Source: Verrucomicrobiota bacterium
GTDB taxonomy: Bacteria > Verrucomicrobiota > Verrucomicrobiia > Opitutales > UBA953
Direction: 5' to 3'
Length of the DNA: 7,950 bases
Assembly: GCA_009924535.1 (NCBI GenBank)
Contig: RFRI01000051.1
Span: 1-7,950 of the forward strand
The translations under genes and the position numbers were made by a program. The notes beneath the pieces were generated by a model. That model had not been told where the DNA came from. It made no database searches and saw only the letters and a program-made list of their open reading frames with translations. The first letter of the stretch is position 1; each line of letters begins with the position of its first letter. This document shows positions 1 through 5,973 of the stretch, one piece after another.

Positions 1-561
1 CGGCTTCTTGCCGTCCTGAGACTTCAAGAAGGCCAAGGTCTCATCGGTCGCCTCTTCGCAGAGGTGCTTCGGGGAGACCTTTGCCGCGGTCAGCTTACCC
101 GTGGGCAGCATATCGCTGGTCGGGGCCTTCAGCGGATTGGCCATACCCCCCACGAAGAGCGCGCGCGCCTGCTGGAAGGATTTCGAGATCGAAGGCGGAC
201 CGTTATGCCACTTGCCAGCGGCGAAGGTGGCGTAGCCGGCCGCACCGAAGGCATGCGGCCAGGTCTCGTGCTTGAGCAGCTTCTCATCGATCTGGGCGAG
301 CGAACGGCCGGAGAGCAGCATCGCGCGCGAAGGCACGCAGGTGGCGCCTTGATTACCGCCCTGCATGTAGGCTCGGGTGAAGGCGACGCCACGCTTCACG
401 AGACGATCAAGGTTCGGGGTCTTGATGACCGGATTACCCAAGGCGGCGATGGTGTCGGCCCGCTGGTCGTCGGCGAAGATGAAGACGACGTTGGGCGTCG
501 GCGCGGCGGAAAGGACGACCGTCGCGACTAACAACCAGGCGAGGAGACGGGGCGGGCTCAT
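1..561 (-). CDS. Type I (formylglycine-dependent) sulfatase, N-terminal part, cut by left edge
   Basis: Exported sulfatase of the alkaline phosphatase superfamily, expected to hydrolyse sulfate esters, possibly from sulfated polysaccharides. Reading leftward from ATG at 561, 187 codons are present and the frame is still open at position 1, so the C-terminal part is missing. Residues 1-20 form a signal peptide (MSPP, a hydrophobic run, then SAAP). Residues 24-32 (NVVFIFADD) are the first strand with the paired metal-binding aspartates D31 and D32. C75-V-P-S-R is the CxPSR signature whose cysteine is converted to formylglycine, followed by LLSGR. GKWHN at 116-120 matches the conserved GKWH active-site lysine/histidine segment. 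All N-terminal catalytic hallmarks are intact. The start lies 41 nt after the transporter stop, so it may be the last gene of a set starting at 2164. A GGA about 10 nt upstream is a weak ribosome binding site. The substrate cannot be told from this fragment. The family is secure. Confidence 0.93.
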   Translation of the reverse strand, partial: MSPPRLLAWLLVATVVLSAAPTPNVVFIFADDQRADTIAALGNPVIKTPNLDRLVKRGVAFTRAYMQGGNQGATCVPSRAMLLSGRSLAQIDEKLLKHETWPHAFGAAGYATFAAGKWHNGPPSISKSFQQARALFVGGMANPLKAPTSDMLPTGKLTAAKVSPKHLCEEATDETLAFLKSQDGKKP

Positions 562-602
562 GCGCCCATCCAATCCGTCCGCCCGCGGAAGGCAACCCGC
601 GT

Positions 603-1523
603 TCAGGCGTTGAAACCGTGGTGGCCGTCCTGCTTCCGATGCTCCGGGGCATCCGGCTCCACGTGCACCAGCACCGAAATCACTTCCGGGTGCGAACGAA
701 GGATATCCGACTTGATCCGGCCCGCGATGGCATGGCCTTCGGCGACCGTGGCGGTCTCGGCGACCTGCAGATGAAAATCGACCTCGAAACGATCGCCCAG
801 ACGGCGGGCACGGAAAGCATGGAAGCCTTTGGCTCCCGGCGCGGCCAGGATGTGCTCGCTCAGATCCTGCAACACGTGCGCGGCCGGAGCGGTATCGAGC
901 AGGTCTTCGCAGGCGCCCTTGAAGAGTTTGATACCTTCGGAACCCAGCCAGCCGGCGAGCACGAGACCGACGACCTTATCGAGGGCTTTCCATTCGGGGT
1001 GGACGTTCGCGATGACGACCGCGACGAGCGCGAGGAGCGACGCGATGGCATCGGCGCGATGGTCGGTGGCGTTGGCCATCAGGAGGCGTGAACCCAGGCG
1101 TTCGGCCTGTCGGCGGGCATACTGGTAAAAACCTTCCTTGATGAGCAAAGCAGCGCCCGCGACCCAAGCGGCGGCAATACCAGGCGGCTTCGACTCAACA
1201 TCATGCACCAAGGCAGACAGCGACTGCCAAGCGAGCCCGAGGCAGAAGAGGAGCACCAGCGACGAGATGAGCATCGTCGCCAAGGTCGAGAAACGGTGGT
1301 GGCCGTAAGGATGATCGTCGTCCTTGGGCAGATGAGCGAACTTGAGGCCGATGATCGCCGCGATATCACCGGCGATATCGACGAGAGAGTGGATGCCGTC
1401 GGCCACGAGGGCCTGCGAGGAGGCGATGAGGCCCACGCTGAGCTTGGCGCCGGCCATGAGCACGTTGACCGCCAAGCTGAGCGCCACGGTCAGACCACCC
1501 TCGCGCTGCAGCGTCGTGCTCAT
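603..1523 (-). CDS. Cation diffusion facilitator (CDF) family metal efflux transporter
   Basis: Inner-membrane exporter of divalent metals (Zn, Fe, Co, Mn or similar) by proton antiport, 306 residues, a normal family length. About six hydrophobic segments occupy residues 11-205, followed by a cytoplasmic C-terminal domain at about 212-290, where H251, H287 and E289 are plausible metal ligands. The tail is histidine-containing (H296, H301, H302). TM2 carries ADGIHSLVD with an H45xxxD49 pair. The TM2-TM3 loop has the family motif HPYGHHRFxxL at 71-81. TM5 carries NATDHRADAIAS, giving D154xxxD158 where many Zn-type members have HxxxD. The start ATG at 1523 overlaps the TGA of the upstream gene (ATGA), so translation is probably coupled to it; no independent ribosome binding site is visible. 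The family is certain. The metal is not decidable from sequence, since TM2 (H/D) and TM5 (D/D) give a mixed site. Confidence 0.95.
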   Translation of the reverse strand: MSTTLQREGGLTVALSLAVNVLMAGAKLSVGLIASSQALVADGIHSLVDIAGDIAAIIGLKFAHLPKDDDHPYGHHRFSTLATMLISSLVLLFCLGLAWQSLSALVHDVESKPPGIAAAWVAGAALLIKEGFYQYARRQAERLGSRLLMANATDHRADAIASLLALVAVVIANVHPEWKALDKVVGLVLAGWLGSEGIKLFKGACEDLLDTAPAAHVLQDLSEHILAAPGAKGFHAFRARRLGDRFEVDFHLQVAETATVAEGHAIAGRIKSDILRSHPEVISVLVHVEPDAPEHRKQDGHHGFNA

Positions 1524-2164
1524 TTGGGTGAGTTAGCCCTAATCAGCTCGGCTTCGGCCTGCCAGTCGATTCGGACCAGACGGGCTTCGGCCACGGCGGG
1601 ATGGCCGTTCAATTCACGCACCAACGCCTCGAGCTTACCCCAAGGCGCACCGCCCGGCAGTTTGCGCCAGGCATCGAGACGGACGAGAGATTCCTCGTGG
1701 CCCGCCCAAGCGGCGGCGACGTCGCCGGACTGCAGCGTGACCTCGGAGGCCTGATGGCCGGGTTGGAGCTTGATCGCAATCCGATCGGCATAGGTAAACT
1801 CATAGGAGGACACCGGACCGGCTTCGGCCAAGGCGACTCCCGGAGCGTAGGACTCCTTGATCAGGATATGTTCCTCGGGGAGCTCCTTGCCTTCAGGAGA
1901 GTAGCGACGCGTGCCGCCCGTGACGAGCGTGCGGACCTTCGCCCCACCCTGCTTCTCGGCGACCTGTTCGAAGAGCACATATTTCCCGTAGAAACCCTTC
2001 TGCATGACCGCGAAGTCGTACATCATGGGCGCCATGCTCAGCGAAGAGCGCACCGCCCGGAGCTGATTCTTCTTCTCACTGCCGCAGGACTTGCCGCCGA
2101 GCAGGAGGACGACGCCCAGCAAGGCGCCGACCAAGAAGATGACGAAACGTTCGCGCTGACCCAT
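1520..2164 (-). CDS. Membrane-anchored protein of unknown function, coupled to CDF transporter
   Basis: A 214-residue protein I do not recognise. Residues 1-6 are charged (MGQRER), 7-24 form one hydrophobic segment, and the rest is soluble with mixed charge, which suggests a single N-terminal membrane anchor with a periplasmic body. A cysteine follows the segment (KSC at 25-27), but the surrounding residues do not fit a lipobox. The body has a MAPMMYD patch at 44-50, an aromatic stretch FYGKYVLFEQ at 58-67, and an acidic/alanine-rich C-terminus. No catalytic motif is visible. The stop codon TGA shares bases with the ATG of the CDF transporter (ATGA overlap), strong evidence that the two are one operon with coupled translation. 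A role in metal handling would be a guess from context only. The ATG at 2164 has no clear ribosome binding site. It is the first gene leftward of the divergent intergenic region. Confidence 0.8.
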   Translation of the reverse strand: MGQRERFVIFLVGALLGVVLLLGGKSCGSEKKNQLRAVRSSLSMAPMMYDFAVMQKGFYGKYVLFEQVAEKQGGAKVRTLVTGGTRRYSPEGKELPEEHILIKESYAPGVALAEAGPVSSYEFTYADRIAIKLQPGHQASEVTLQSGDVAAAWAGHEESLVRLDAWRKLPGGAPWGKLEALVRELNGHPAVAEARLVRIDWQAEAELIRANSPK

Positions 2165-2261
2165 GACCAGACATCAGCGAAGGAAGCCCGCCGGGGCAAG
2201 GAGAAGCCTCCGTCACGCCGTTTGGCGTTGGAAATTCGCCGCCGGACGCCAAAACAGGCTC
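2165..2261. promoter_or_regulatory. Divergent intergenic region between the 2164 leftward and 2262 rightward genes
   Basis: These 97 bp separate the starts of two oppositely transcribed operons, so promoters for both should lie here or just inside the genes. I see no convincing -35/-10 pair on either strand. The right half holds the inverted repeats listed separately at 2215-2253. The role is inferred from gene orientation. Confidence 0.5.
2215..2253. repeat. Overlapping inverted repeats upstream of the thioesterase gene
   Basis: TTTGGCGT at 2221-2228 is the exact reverse complement of ACGCCAAA at 2246-2253, giving 8-bp arms with a 17-nt spacer. A further ACGCC at 2215-2219 can pair with GGCGT at 2224-2228 across a 4-nt loop. 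The middle arm therefore has two alternative partners, and in RNA the two hairpins would be mutually exclusive. The last arm ends 8 nt before the ATG at 2262, next to the only purine-rich AGG that could serve as a ribosome binding site. An operator for a dimeric regulator or a leader structure are both possible; chance is also possible in sequence this GC-rich. Confidence 0.4.
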
Positions 2262-2666
2262 ATGCTTCAGGCCACCGTCGAGACCCGCGTCCGCTTCGCC
2301 GAGACCGATGCGATGGGCGTGACCTACCATGGCAACTACCTTCCTTGGTTCGAGATGGCCCGCGTCGCCCTGCTCGACCAGCTCGGCACCCCCTACCGTC
2401 AGCTCGAGCAAGACGGCTTCCTGCTGCCCGTCCTCGAGACCGGCCTGACCTACCACCGCCCTTCCCGCTTCGACGACCGCGTGCGCATCACCGTGACCTT
2501 GGCCGAAAAGCCCAAGGCCCGCCTGAAACTAACCTACCAGGTCGAGCGCGACGGCGAACTGCTCGTCGAAGGCTTCACCGTCCATGCCTTCGTCAACCTT
2601 GAGTTCAAGGCCGTGCGCCCGCCCGAGAACGTAGAGGCCGCGATGCGCCAAGCCTTCGGAGCCTGA
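2262..2666 (+). CDS. Acyl-CoA thioesterase, YbgC/FcbJ-like 4HBT hotdog-fold family
   Basis: Cytoplasmic hotdog-fold thioesterase expected to hydrolyse acyl-CoA or a related thioester, 134 residues, normal for the family. Near the N-terminus, FAETDAMGVTYHGNYLPWFE matches the 4-hydroxybenzoyl-CoA thioesterase signature, with D16 as the catalytic acid and the conserved Y22-H23-x-N-Y segment on the long helix. The remainder fits the alternating beta-strands of the fold, including the ETGLTYHRPSRFDD segment. An in-frame ATG lies upstream at 2163, but the intervening residues are arginine-rich and unlike the family, so 2262 is chosen; an AGG seven bases upstream is a weak ribosome binding site. The TGA is followed 4 nt later by the metallo-hydrolase start, so the two are cotranscribed. 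The substrate is unknown: YbgC relatives act on short or long acyl-CoAs, and a link to the nearby fab genes is conceivable but not shown. Confidence 0.93.
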   Translation: MLQATVETRVRFAETDAMGVTYHGNYLPWFEMARVALLDQLGTPYRQLEQDGFLLPVLETGLTYHRPSRFDDRVRITVTLAEKPKARLKLTYQVERDGELLVEGFTVHAFVNLEFKAVRPPENVEAAMRQAFGA

Positions 2667-2670
2667 TTTC

Positions 2671-3321
2671 ATGAAGATCGCCGCCGCCCCGCTCGGGCCT
2701 TTCGAAACCAACGCCTACCTCGTCGTCGCCGAGAACGGCAAGGACTGCTGCGTGGTCGACGCCCCCAAGGACGCCGGCCCGCTGCTGCTGGAAGAAATCA
2801 AGAAGCAGGGACTCAACCTGACGCACCTGCTCATCACGCACGGCCATTGGGACCACATGTGCGACGGCCACCACTTCGCCAAGGCCGGCGCCAAGGTCAT
2901 CGCGCACAAGGACGACCAGCAGCTCATCGAGAACATCGAAGCTTATCGTAACCGTTACCAGTCGATGATCCCGTCCCTCTCCGACGAGGATTTCCGCTCG
3001 GTGAAGGTCGACCGCTGGGTGGATGACGGCGACGTCGTCGAGACCTGCGGCTTCAAGTTCGAGATCCGCCACGTCCCCGGCCACTGCCCGGGCAGCATCC
3101 TCTTCTATGCCGCCGACCAGAAGATCGCCTTCACCGGCGACGCCATCTTCAAAGGCTCCGTCGGCCGGACCGACCTCCCCAACGGCGATTGGAACCAGCT
3201 CCTCACCTCGATTCGCACCCGTATCTACACCCTCCCGGACGACGTGGTCCTCCTACCAGGTCATGGCGGGCAGACTTCCGTCGGCGTCGAGAAAAAGACC
3301 AATCCGTACGCCAAGCCCTGA
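2671..3321 (+). CDS. MBL-fold metallo-hydrolase, glyoxalase II-like (YcbL type)
   Basis: Soluble metallo-beta-lactamase fold hydrolase, 216 residues, with the complete dinuclear metal site. THGHWDH gives H57, H59, D61 and H62, followed by H138 in VPGHCPGS, the bridging aspartate D157 in FTGDAIF, and H198 in LPGHGGQTSVG. The segment after D157, GSVGRTDLP, and the C-terminal TNPYAKP ending are typical of the short glyoxalase II-like hydrolases, which lack the extra C-terminal glutathione-binding domain of classical GloB. It probably hydrolyses a thioester or a related ester, but persulfide dioxygenase relatives share this fold and the substrate is not certain. The start ATG is 4 nt after the thioesterase stop and the N-terminus MKIAAAPLGPFETNAYLV aligns with the family, so it is well supported despite a poor ribosome binding site. 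It is the second gene of the rightward operon. Confidence 0.94.
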   Translation: MKIAAAPLGPFETNAYLVVAENGKDCCVVDAPKDAGPLLLEEIKKQGLNLTHLLITHGHWDHMCDGHHFAKAGAKVIAHKDDQQLIENIEAYRNRYQSMIPSLSDEDFRSVKVDRWVDDGDVVETCGFKFEIRHVPGHCPGSILFYAADQKIAFTGDAIFKGSVGRTDLPNGDWNQLLTSIRTRIYTLPDDVVLLPGHGGQTSVGVEKKTNPYAKP

Positions 3322-3326
3322 GCCGC

Positions 3327-3839
3327 GTGCCTTCGCCCTGCCCTTTCCTGCCGTCCTGCGGTCGAGCACTCTCATGGCGCGACCTCAACGCCTTGCGCGA
3401 CGACCAAGGGCCTGAGCTATATCGGCTGTGCCTCGAGTACGGCCAGCAACTCTGGCTGGAGGACCTCCCCGCGCGGGCGCTACTCGCCGTCGATCGCGCC
3501 CTCTATTGCGACGTCCACGGCGACGCCGACGTGCTGTCCGAATACCCCATGCCCTACCGGGCCATCGGCTGGATGGTGAAGCAACCCAGCGAGAACTTCG
3601 CCGGCAACGCGCGTGTTCACTATCAGCATCTGGCCGATCGCGTGCGCGGCGAACGGGCCGACCTCAAGAAGTGGCGCGCCTGGGCCGCCTGGGCCGTCGC
3701 ACGTCACGCACGCCCCGACCTTGAGGGCGACCCCAAGCACATCGTCACCGAGCCTATGCATGCGGAGATCGAAATCGGACTGAAGGCCTGCGGCCTCAGC
3801 GACGAGATCGCCGAATGGCGCAAAGCGCTTGCCGACTAA
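3327..3839 (+). CDS. Conserved-looking protein of unknown function, GTG start
   Basis: A soluble protein of about 170 residues that I cannot assign to a named family. The reading frame is open from far upstream inside the hydrolase gene, but the residues before position 3327 are arginine/proline-rich and look like an out-of-frame reading. The GTG at 3327, 5 nt after the hydrolase stop, is the best start and gives MPSPCPFLPSCGRALSWRDL. No ribosome binding site is visible. The protein has no signal peptide or membrane segment. It has cysteines at about 5, 11, 35, 61 and 155, a helical region around LYRLCLEYGQQLWLEDLPAR, a YPMPYRAIGWM stretch at about 73-83, and a tryptophan-rich helix WRAWAAWAV at about 116-124. 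Helical content looks high. Position within the thioesterase-hydrolase-cupin run says it is coexpressed, nothing more. A real gene is likely, since it fills the gap and its composition looks protein-like. Confidence 0.78.
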   Translation: MPSPCPFLPSCGRALSWRDLNALRDDQGPELYRLCLEYGQQLWLEDLPARALLAVDRALYCDVHGDADVLSEYPMPYRAIGWMVKQPSENFAGNARVHYQHLADRVRGERADLKKWRAWAAWAVARHARPDLEGDPKHIVTEPMHAEIEIGLKACGLSDEIAEWRKALAD

Positions 3840-3856
3840 ACCTTACGGCTTTCCCC

Positions 3857-4501
3857 ATGACCCTCCACGCTGACCACTCCCTCCGCATCGTCGTCGATGC
3901 GACCGACCTATACTCAGGCCAAGCGGGGGATCGTCCGCTGGAACAGCGCAACGCACCGGCTGAGAGCCGCATCACGCTCCGTTCGCTCAAGGCCGGCGAG
4001 TCGATGACCCATGACGGAGGCAAGTTGCTCGAAGTACTCGTCATGCGAGGACTGTTGGGCCTCAATGGCGAAGCCCTCGGCCCTACTTCTTACGCCCGCC
4101 TTGCGCCTGGGGTGTCCGCCACGTTCACGTCGACCGAAGCCAGCATGGTCTACCTCAACGAACGCACGCCAACGGAGCCCGAGACCGATTCCTACGCATT
4201 GCGCGGCGACGCCCTGGACTGGCGCCAAGGCATGGTGCCAGGACTCAAGGTCACTTCGCTCCACCAAGGCCTCACGAAGCATACGGCGTTAGTGCGCTGG
4301 GCGCCCGAGACCCGTTTCAATCCGCATACTCATGTCGGCGGCGAAGAGATCCTCGTCCTCGAAGGCGTTTTCCGCGACGAGCATGGCAGCTACCCGGCCG
4401 GCACCTGGATCCGCAGCCCGCACATGAGCAATCATCGTCCGTTCACCGGCCCGGAAGGCGCGACGATCCTCGTGAAGGTCGGCCACCTGGACGTGGCCTA
4501 A
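3857..4501 (+). CDS. ChrR-like cupin-domain protein (bicupin)
   Basis: A 214-residue cytoplasmic protein with two cupin-like halves. The C-terminal half (about 130-214) matches the ChrR-type cupin: RFNPHTHVGGEEILVLEGVF gives metal ligands H157, H159 and E163, then YPAGTWIRSPHMSNHRPF contributes H193. The N-terminal half (about 20-100) is a weaker repeat of the same fold, with H52 and E59 as possible ligands. ChrR-family cupins occur as sensor domains of zinc anti-sigma factors and also alone, possibly as small metalloenzymes. The N-terminal zinc-binding anti-sigma domain of ChrR (HxxxCxxC) is absent, and no sigma factor gene lies nearby, so a stand-alone metal-binding or enzyme role is more likely than sigma regulation. 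ATG at 3857 is preferred over ATG at 3815, which would overlap the previous gene. The stop lies 4 nt from the stop of the convergent gene. Confidence 0.88.
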   Translation: MTLHADHSLRIVVDATDLYSGQAGDRPLEQRNAPAESRITLRSLKAGESMTHDGGKLLEVLVMRGLLGLNGEALGPTSYARLAPGVSATFTSTEASMVYLNERTPTEPETDSYALRGDALDWRQGMVPGLKVTSLHQGLTKHTALVRWAPETRFNPHTHVGGEEILVLEGVFRDEHGSYPAGTWIRSPHMSNHRPFTGPEGATILVKVGHLDVA

Positions 4502-4505
4502 GCCG

Positions 4506-5174
4506 TCACTTCGAGACGTCGAGGATCTCGGCCTCGAGCGTGATTGTCCGTCCGTTCGAACCGCCGATCAACGTCTTCGCGCCGGGCTTGACGGTAACAG
4601 TCGTATTGACGCGGGAGACCGCGACCGGGGACTCGAGGATGACGCCTTTGTGCAGCACGAGTTCCACGGACTGACCAAGGCGGCTCAGCGTCAACGCTTC
4701 ACGCTTCTCGTCGTAGGAACGGAGCGTCCAGCCATCGATCCGGCGACCCAGCGGCACCCACTGGCGCTTGCCGGCGGTGTCTTCGATCGAGAACAGCTTG
4801 TCCTTCGTCAGAACGCCATGGAAGAAAGGCAGGTTACTCTTCGGACGTGTTTGCTGGGGCGTATCCGCGGTCGCCGGAGCGGTGGCAGGCGCCGGAGCAG
4901 CTTCACGCGATTCCGTCGCCGATTCGAGCGTCAGCGTACCGTCCTTATTGACCGTGGGCGTTACCGTGAAGACCACGCCTTCCTCGGCGGAACCAACGCG
5001 AATCGTCGTCTGCTTGCCGTCGACGGTGATGACCGTGGGCTCGGCGTAGATTTCCGACTTGCCGTCCTTATCGAGTCGGGTGAACGACGCCTTCACCTTC
5101 AGGTGAGTCGGCACCGCTTCCTCCGCCGCGAAAGCCGTGGCGGCCAACAGCAAGAGCAGGAGGCGGCGGTGCAT
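4506..5174 (-). CDS. Exported protein of unknown function, paralog of its upstream neighbour (secretin/GspC-like patterns)
   Basis: A 222-residue exported protein with a signal peptide at 1-16 (MHRR, leucine run, ATAFA-A). Residues 25-85 contain two patterns recalling the beta-strands of bacterial secretins: AEPTVITVDGKQTTIRVG and VVFTVTPTVNKDGTLTL. An Ala/Pro/Thr-rich linker follows at 90-112. Residues 118-175 form a second module, KLFSIEDTAGKRQW..LGRRIDGWTLRSYD...ELVL, resembling the small beta domain of GspC/PilP-type secretion and pilus proteins. A final strand region, TVTVKPGAKTLIGG, is at 192-205. The adjacent gene encodes the same architecture with many matching residues in the same order, so this is a tandem duplication. 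Its ATG is 3 nt after the stop of that gene, so the pair is cotranscribed; there is no clear ribosome binding site. It lacks the length and N domains of a true secretin. A periplasmic or envelope structural role is inferred, not shown. Confidence 0.82.
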   Translation of the reverse strand: MHRRLLLLLLAATAFAAEEAVPTHLKVKASFTRLDKDGKSEIYAEPTVITVDGKQTTIRVGSAEEGVVFTVTPTVNKDGTLTLESATESREAAPAPATAPATADTPQQTRPKSNLPFFHGVLTKDKLFSIEDTAGKRQWVPLGRRIDGWTLRSYDEKREALTLSRLGQSVELVLHKGVILESPVAVSRVNTTVTVKPGAKTLIGGSNGRTITLEAEILDVSK

Positions 5175-5177
5175 CGC

Positions 5178-5912
5178 TTAGCGGGCGACCGGGGTGGCGG
5201 AGACCGACGCGCTCACCGAGACTTCGAGGCCGCCGACGCCGGGAACCTTAGCGACCTCTCCCGGCCGGACCGTCACGACCGTGTTAAGTTCGCTGGCGGA
5301 AGCTTCGATCGAAGACTTATAGAGACGGAGTTCCTGGTGGGTCGAGCCTTGGCCGACGACGAGCAACTCCTTCTCCTTGTCGTAGGATTCGAGGGTCCAG
5401 CCATCGACGGCGGCGCCGAGCTTATACCAGCGGCGACCGCCCTTGCTGTCTTGGATGGAGAAGAGCCCGTCCTGGGAGAGCACCGAATAGAAAGTGAGCG
5501 TACCATCATATGCCTTCGAATCGCGCTTACGCTCTCGGCCCGCTTGCTTAGGATCGACGGGTTCGACCTTCGCACTAATGACGACGCGCAGGGAGATGCT
5601 CACCGTACCGTCCGGCTGAACCGTGGGAGCGATGACGAGCTCCATGCCGCCTTGGGGCTGGCCCTTCGGGTCCTTGGGGTCGGGACGACCGACGACGGAG
5701 ACGCGGGCTTCAGAGCCGGAGATGACCGAGACGATGGGAGCCGTCAGGCTGTCGGACTTACCGGTCTTCGGGTCGAGATGGGAGACGGAGGTGCGCACGG
5801 TGACCGTGGGCGGAGGCGCCGGGGCCGGAACGGGTACCTGGGCACCGAGGGAGACAGCCAAAAAGGAGCCTAAGGCGAGCAGGAGATGACGGGGAGCCAT
5901 GGGGGTCGGCAT
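5178..5912 (-). CDS. Exported protein of unknown function, tandem paralog (secretin/GspC-like patterns)
   Basis: A 244-residue exported protein, first of a tandem pair. ATG at 5912 is chosen because AAGGG lies about 10 nt upstream, the clearest ribosome binding site in the window; ATG at 5936 (overlapping the binding site) and 5900 are alternatives. A signal peptide covers about residues 1-25 (ending SLGAQ), then a Pro/Val-rich stretch. APIVSVISGSEARVSVVG at 58-75 and ELVIAPTVQPDGTVSISL at 91-108 recall secretin beta-strand motifs. LFSIQDSKGGRRW..LG..VDGWTLESYDKEKELLVV at 150-186 is the GspC/PilP-like module, and TVVTVRPGE at 211-219 is a last strand. The same blocks occur in the same order in the downstream neighbour. 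The charged, lysine-rich segment at 118-135 replaces the Ala/Pro linker of the paralog. The start is 61 nt after the fabF stop, where no terminator is evident, so it could be read from the fab operon or from its own promoter. Confidence 0.83.
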   Translation of the reverse strand: MPTPMAPRHLLLALGSFLAVSLGAQVPVPAPAPPPTVTVRTSVSHLDPKTGKSDSLTAPIVSVISGSEARVSVVGRPDPKDPKGQPQGGMELVIAPTVQPDGTVSISLRVVISAKVEPVDPKQAGRERKRDSKAYDGTLTFYSVLSQDGLFSIQDSKGGRRWYKLGAAVDGWTLESYDKEKELLVVGQGSTHQELRLYKSSIEASASELNTVVTVRPGEVAKVPGVGGLEVSVSASVSATPVAR

Positions 5913-5973
5913 AGTTCTATTTCCCTTATACCCCATCGCGAGGCAAAAGGTTGCACCGCGGACCGCCGAAACC

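Noticed and set aside
584..601. CGCGG/CCGCG inverted repeat (8-nt loop) between the CDF stop and sulfatase start, considered as a terminator
   Set aside because: It has only a 5-bp stem and no T-run, which is common by chance at this GC content; the sulfatase may simply be cotranscribed.
1203..1754. A 183-codon plus-strand open frame opposite the CDF transporter start
   Set aside because: It is antisense to a certain CDF gene and shows no protein-like features.
1601..2602. A 333-codon plus-strand open frame across the unknown membrane protein and the thioesterase
   Set aside because: It overlaps the recognisable thioesterase in another frame and turns extremely Arg/Pro-rich, typical of a shadow frame.
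3189..3326. Extended N-terminus of the unknown protein starting inside the hydrolase gene
   Set aside because: The added residues are Arg/Pro-rich and overlap the conserved C-terminal hydrolase motifs; GTG at 3327 fits better.
4650..5873. A 407-codon plus-strand open frame opposite the tandem exported paralogs
   Set aside because: The Arg-rich, low-complexity translation has no motif, while the minus-strand genes have signal peptides and shared conserved blocks.
5913..5973. Possible terminator after fabF or promoter (TATAAG) before the tandem paralogs
   Set aside because: There is no stem with a T-run, and no -35 element at suitable spacing from TATAAG, so neither can be supported.
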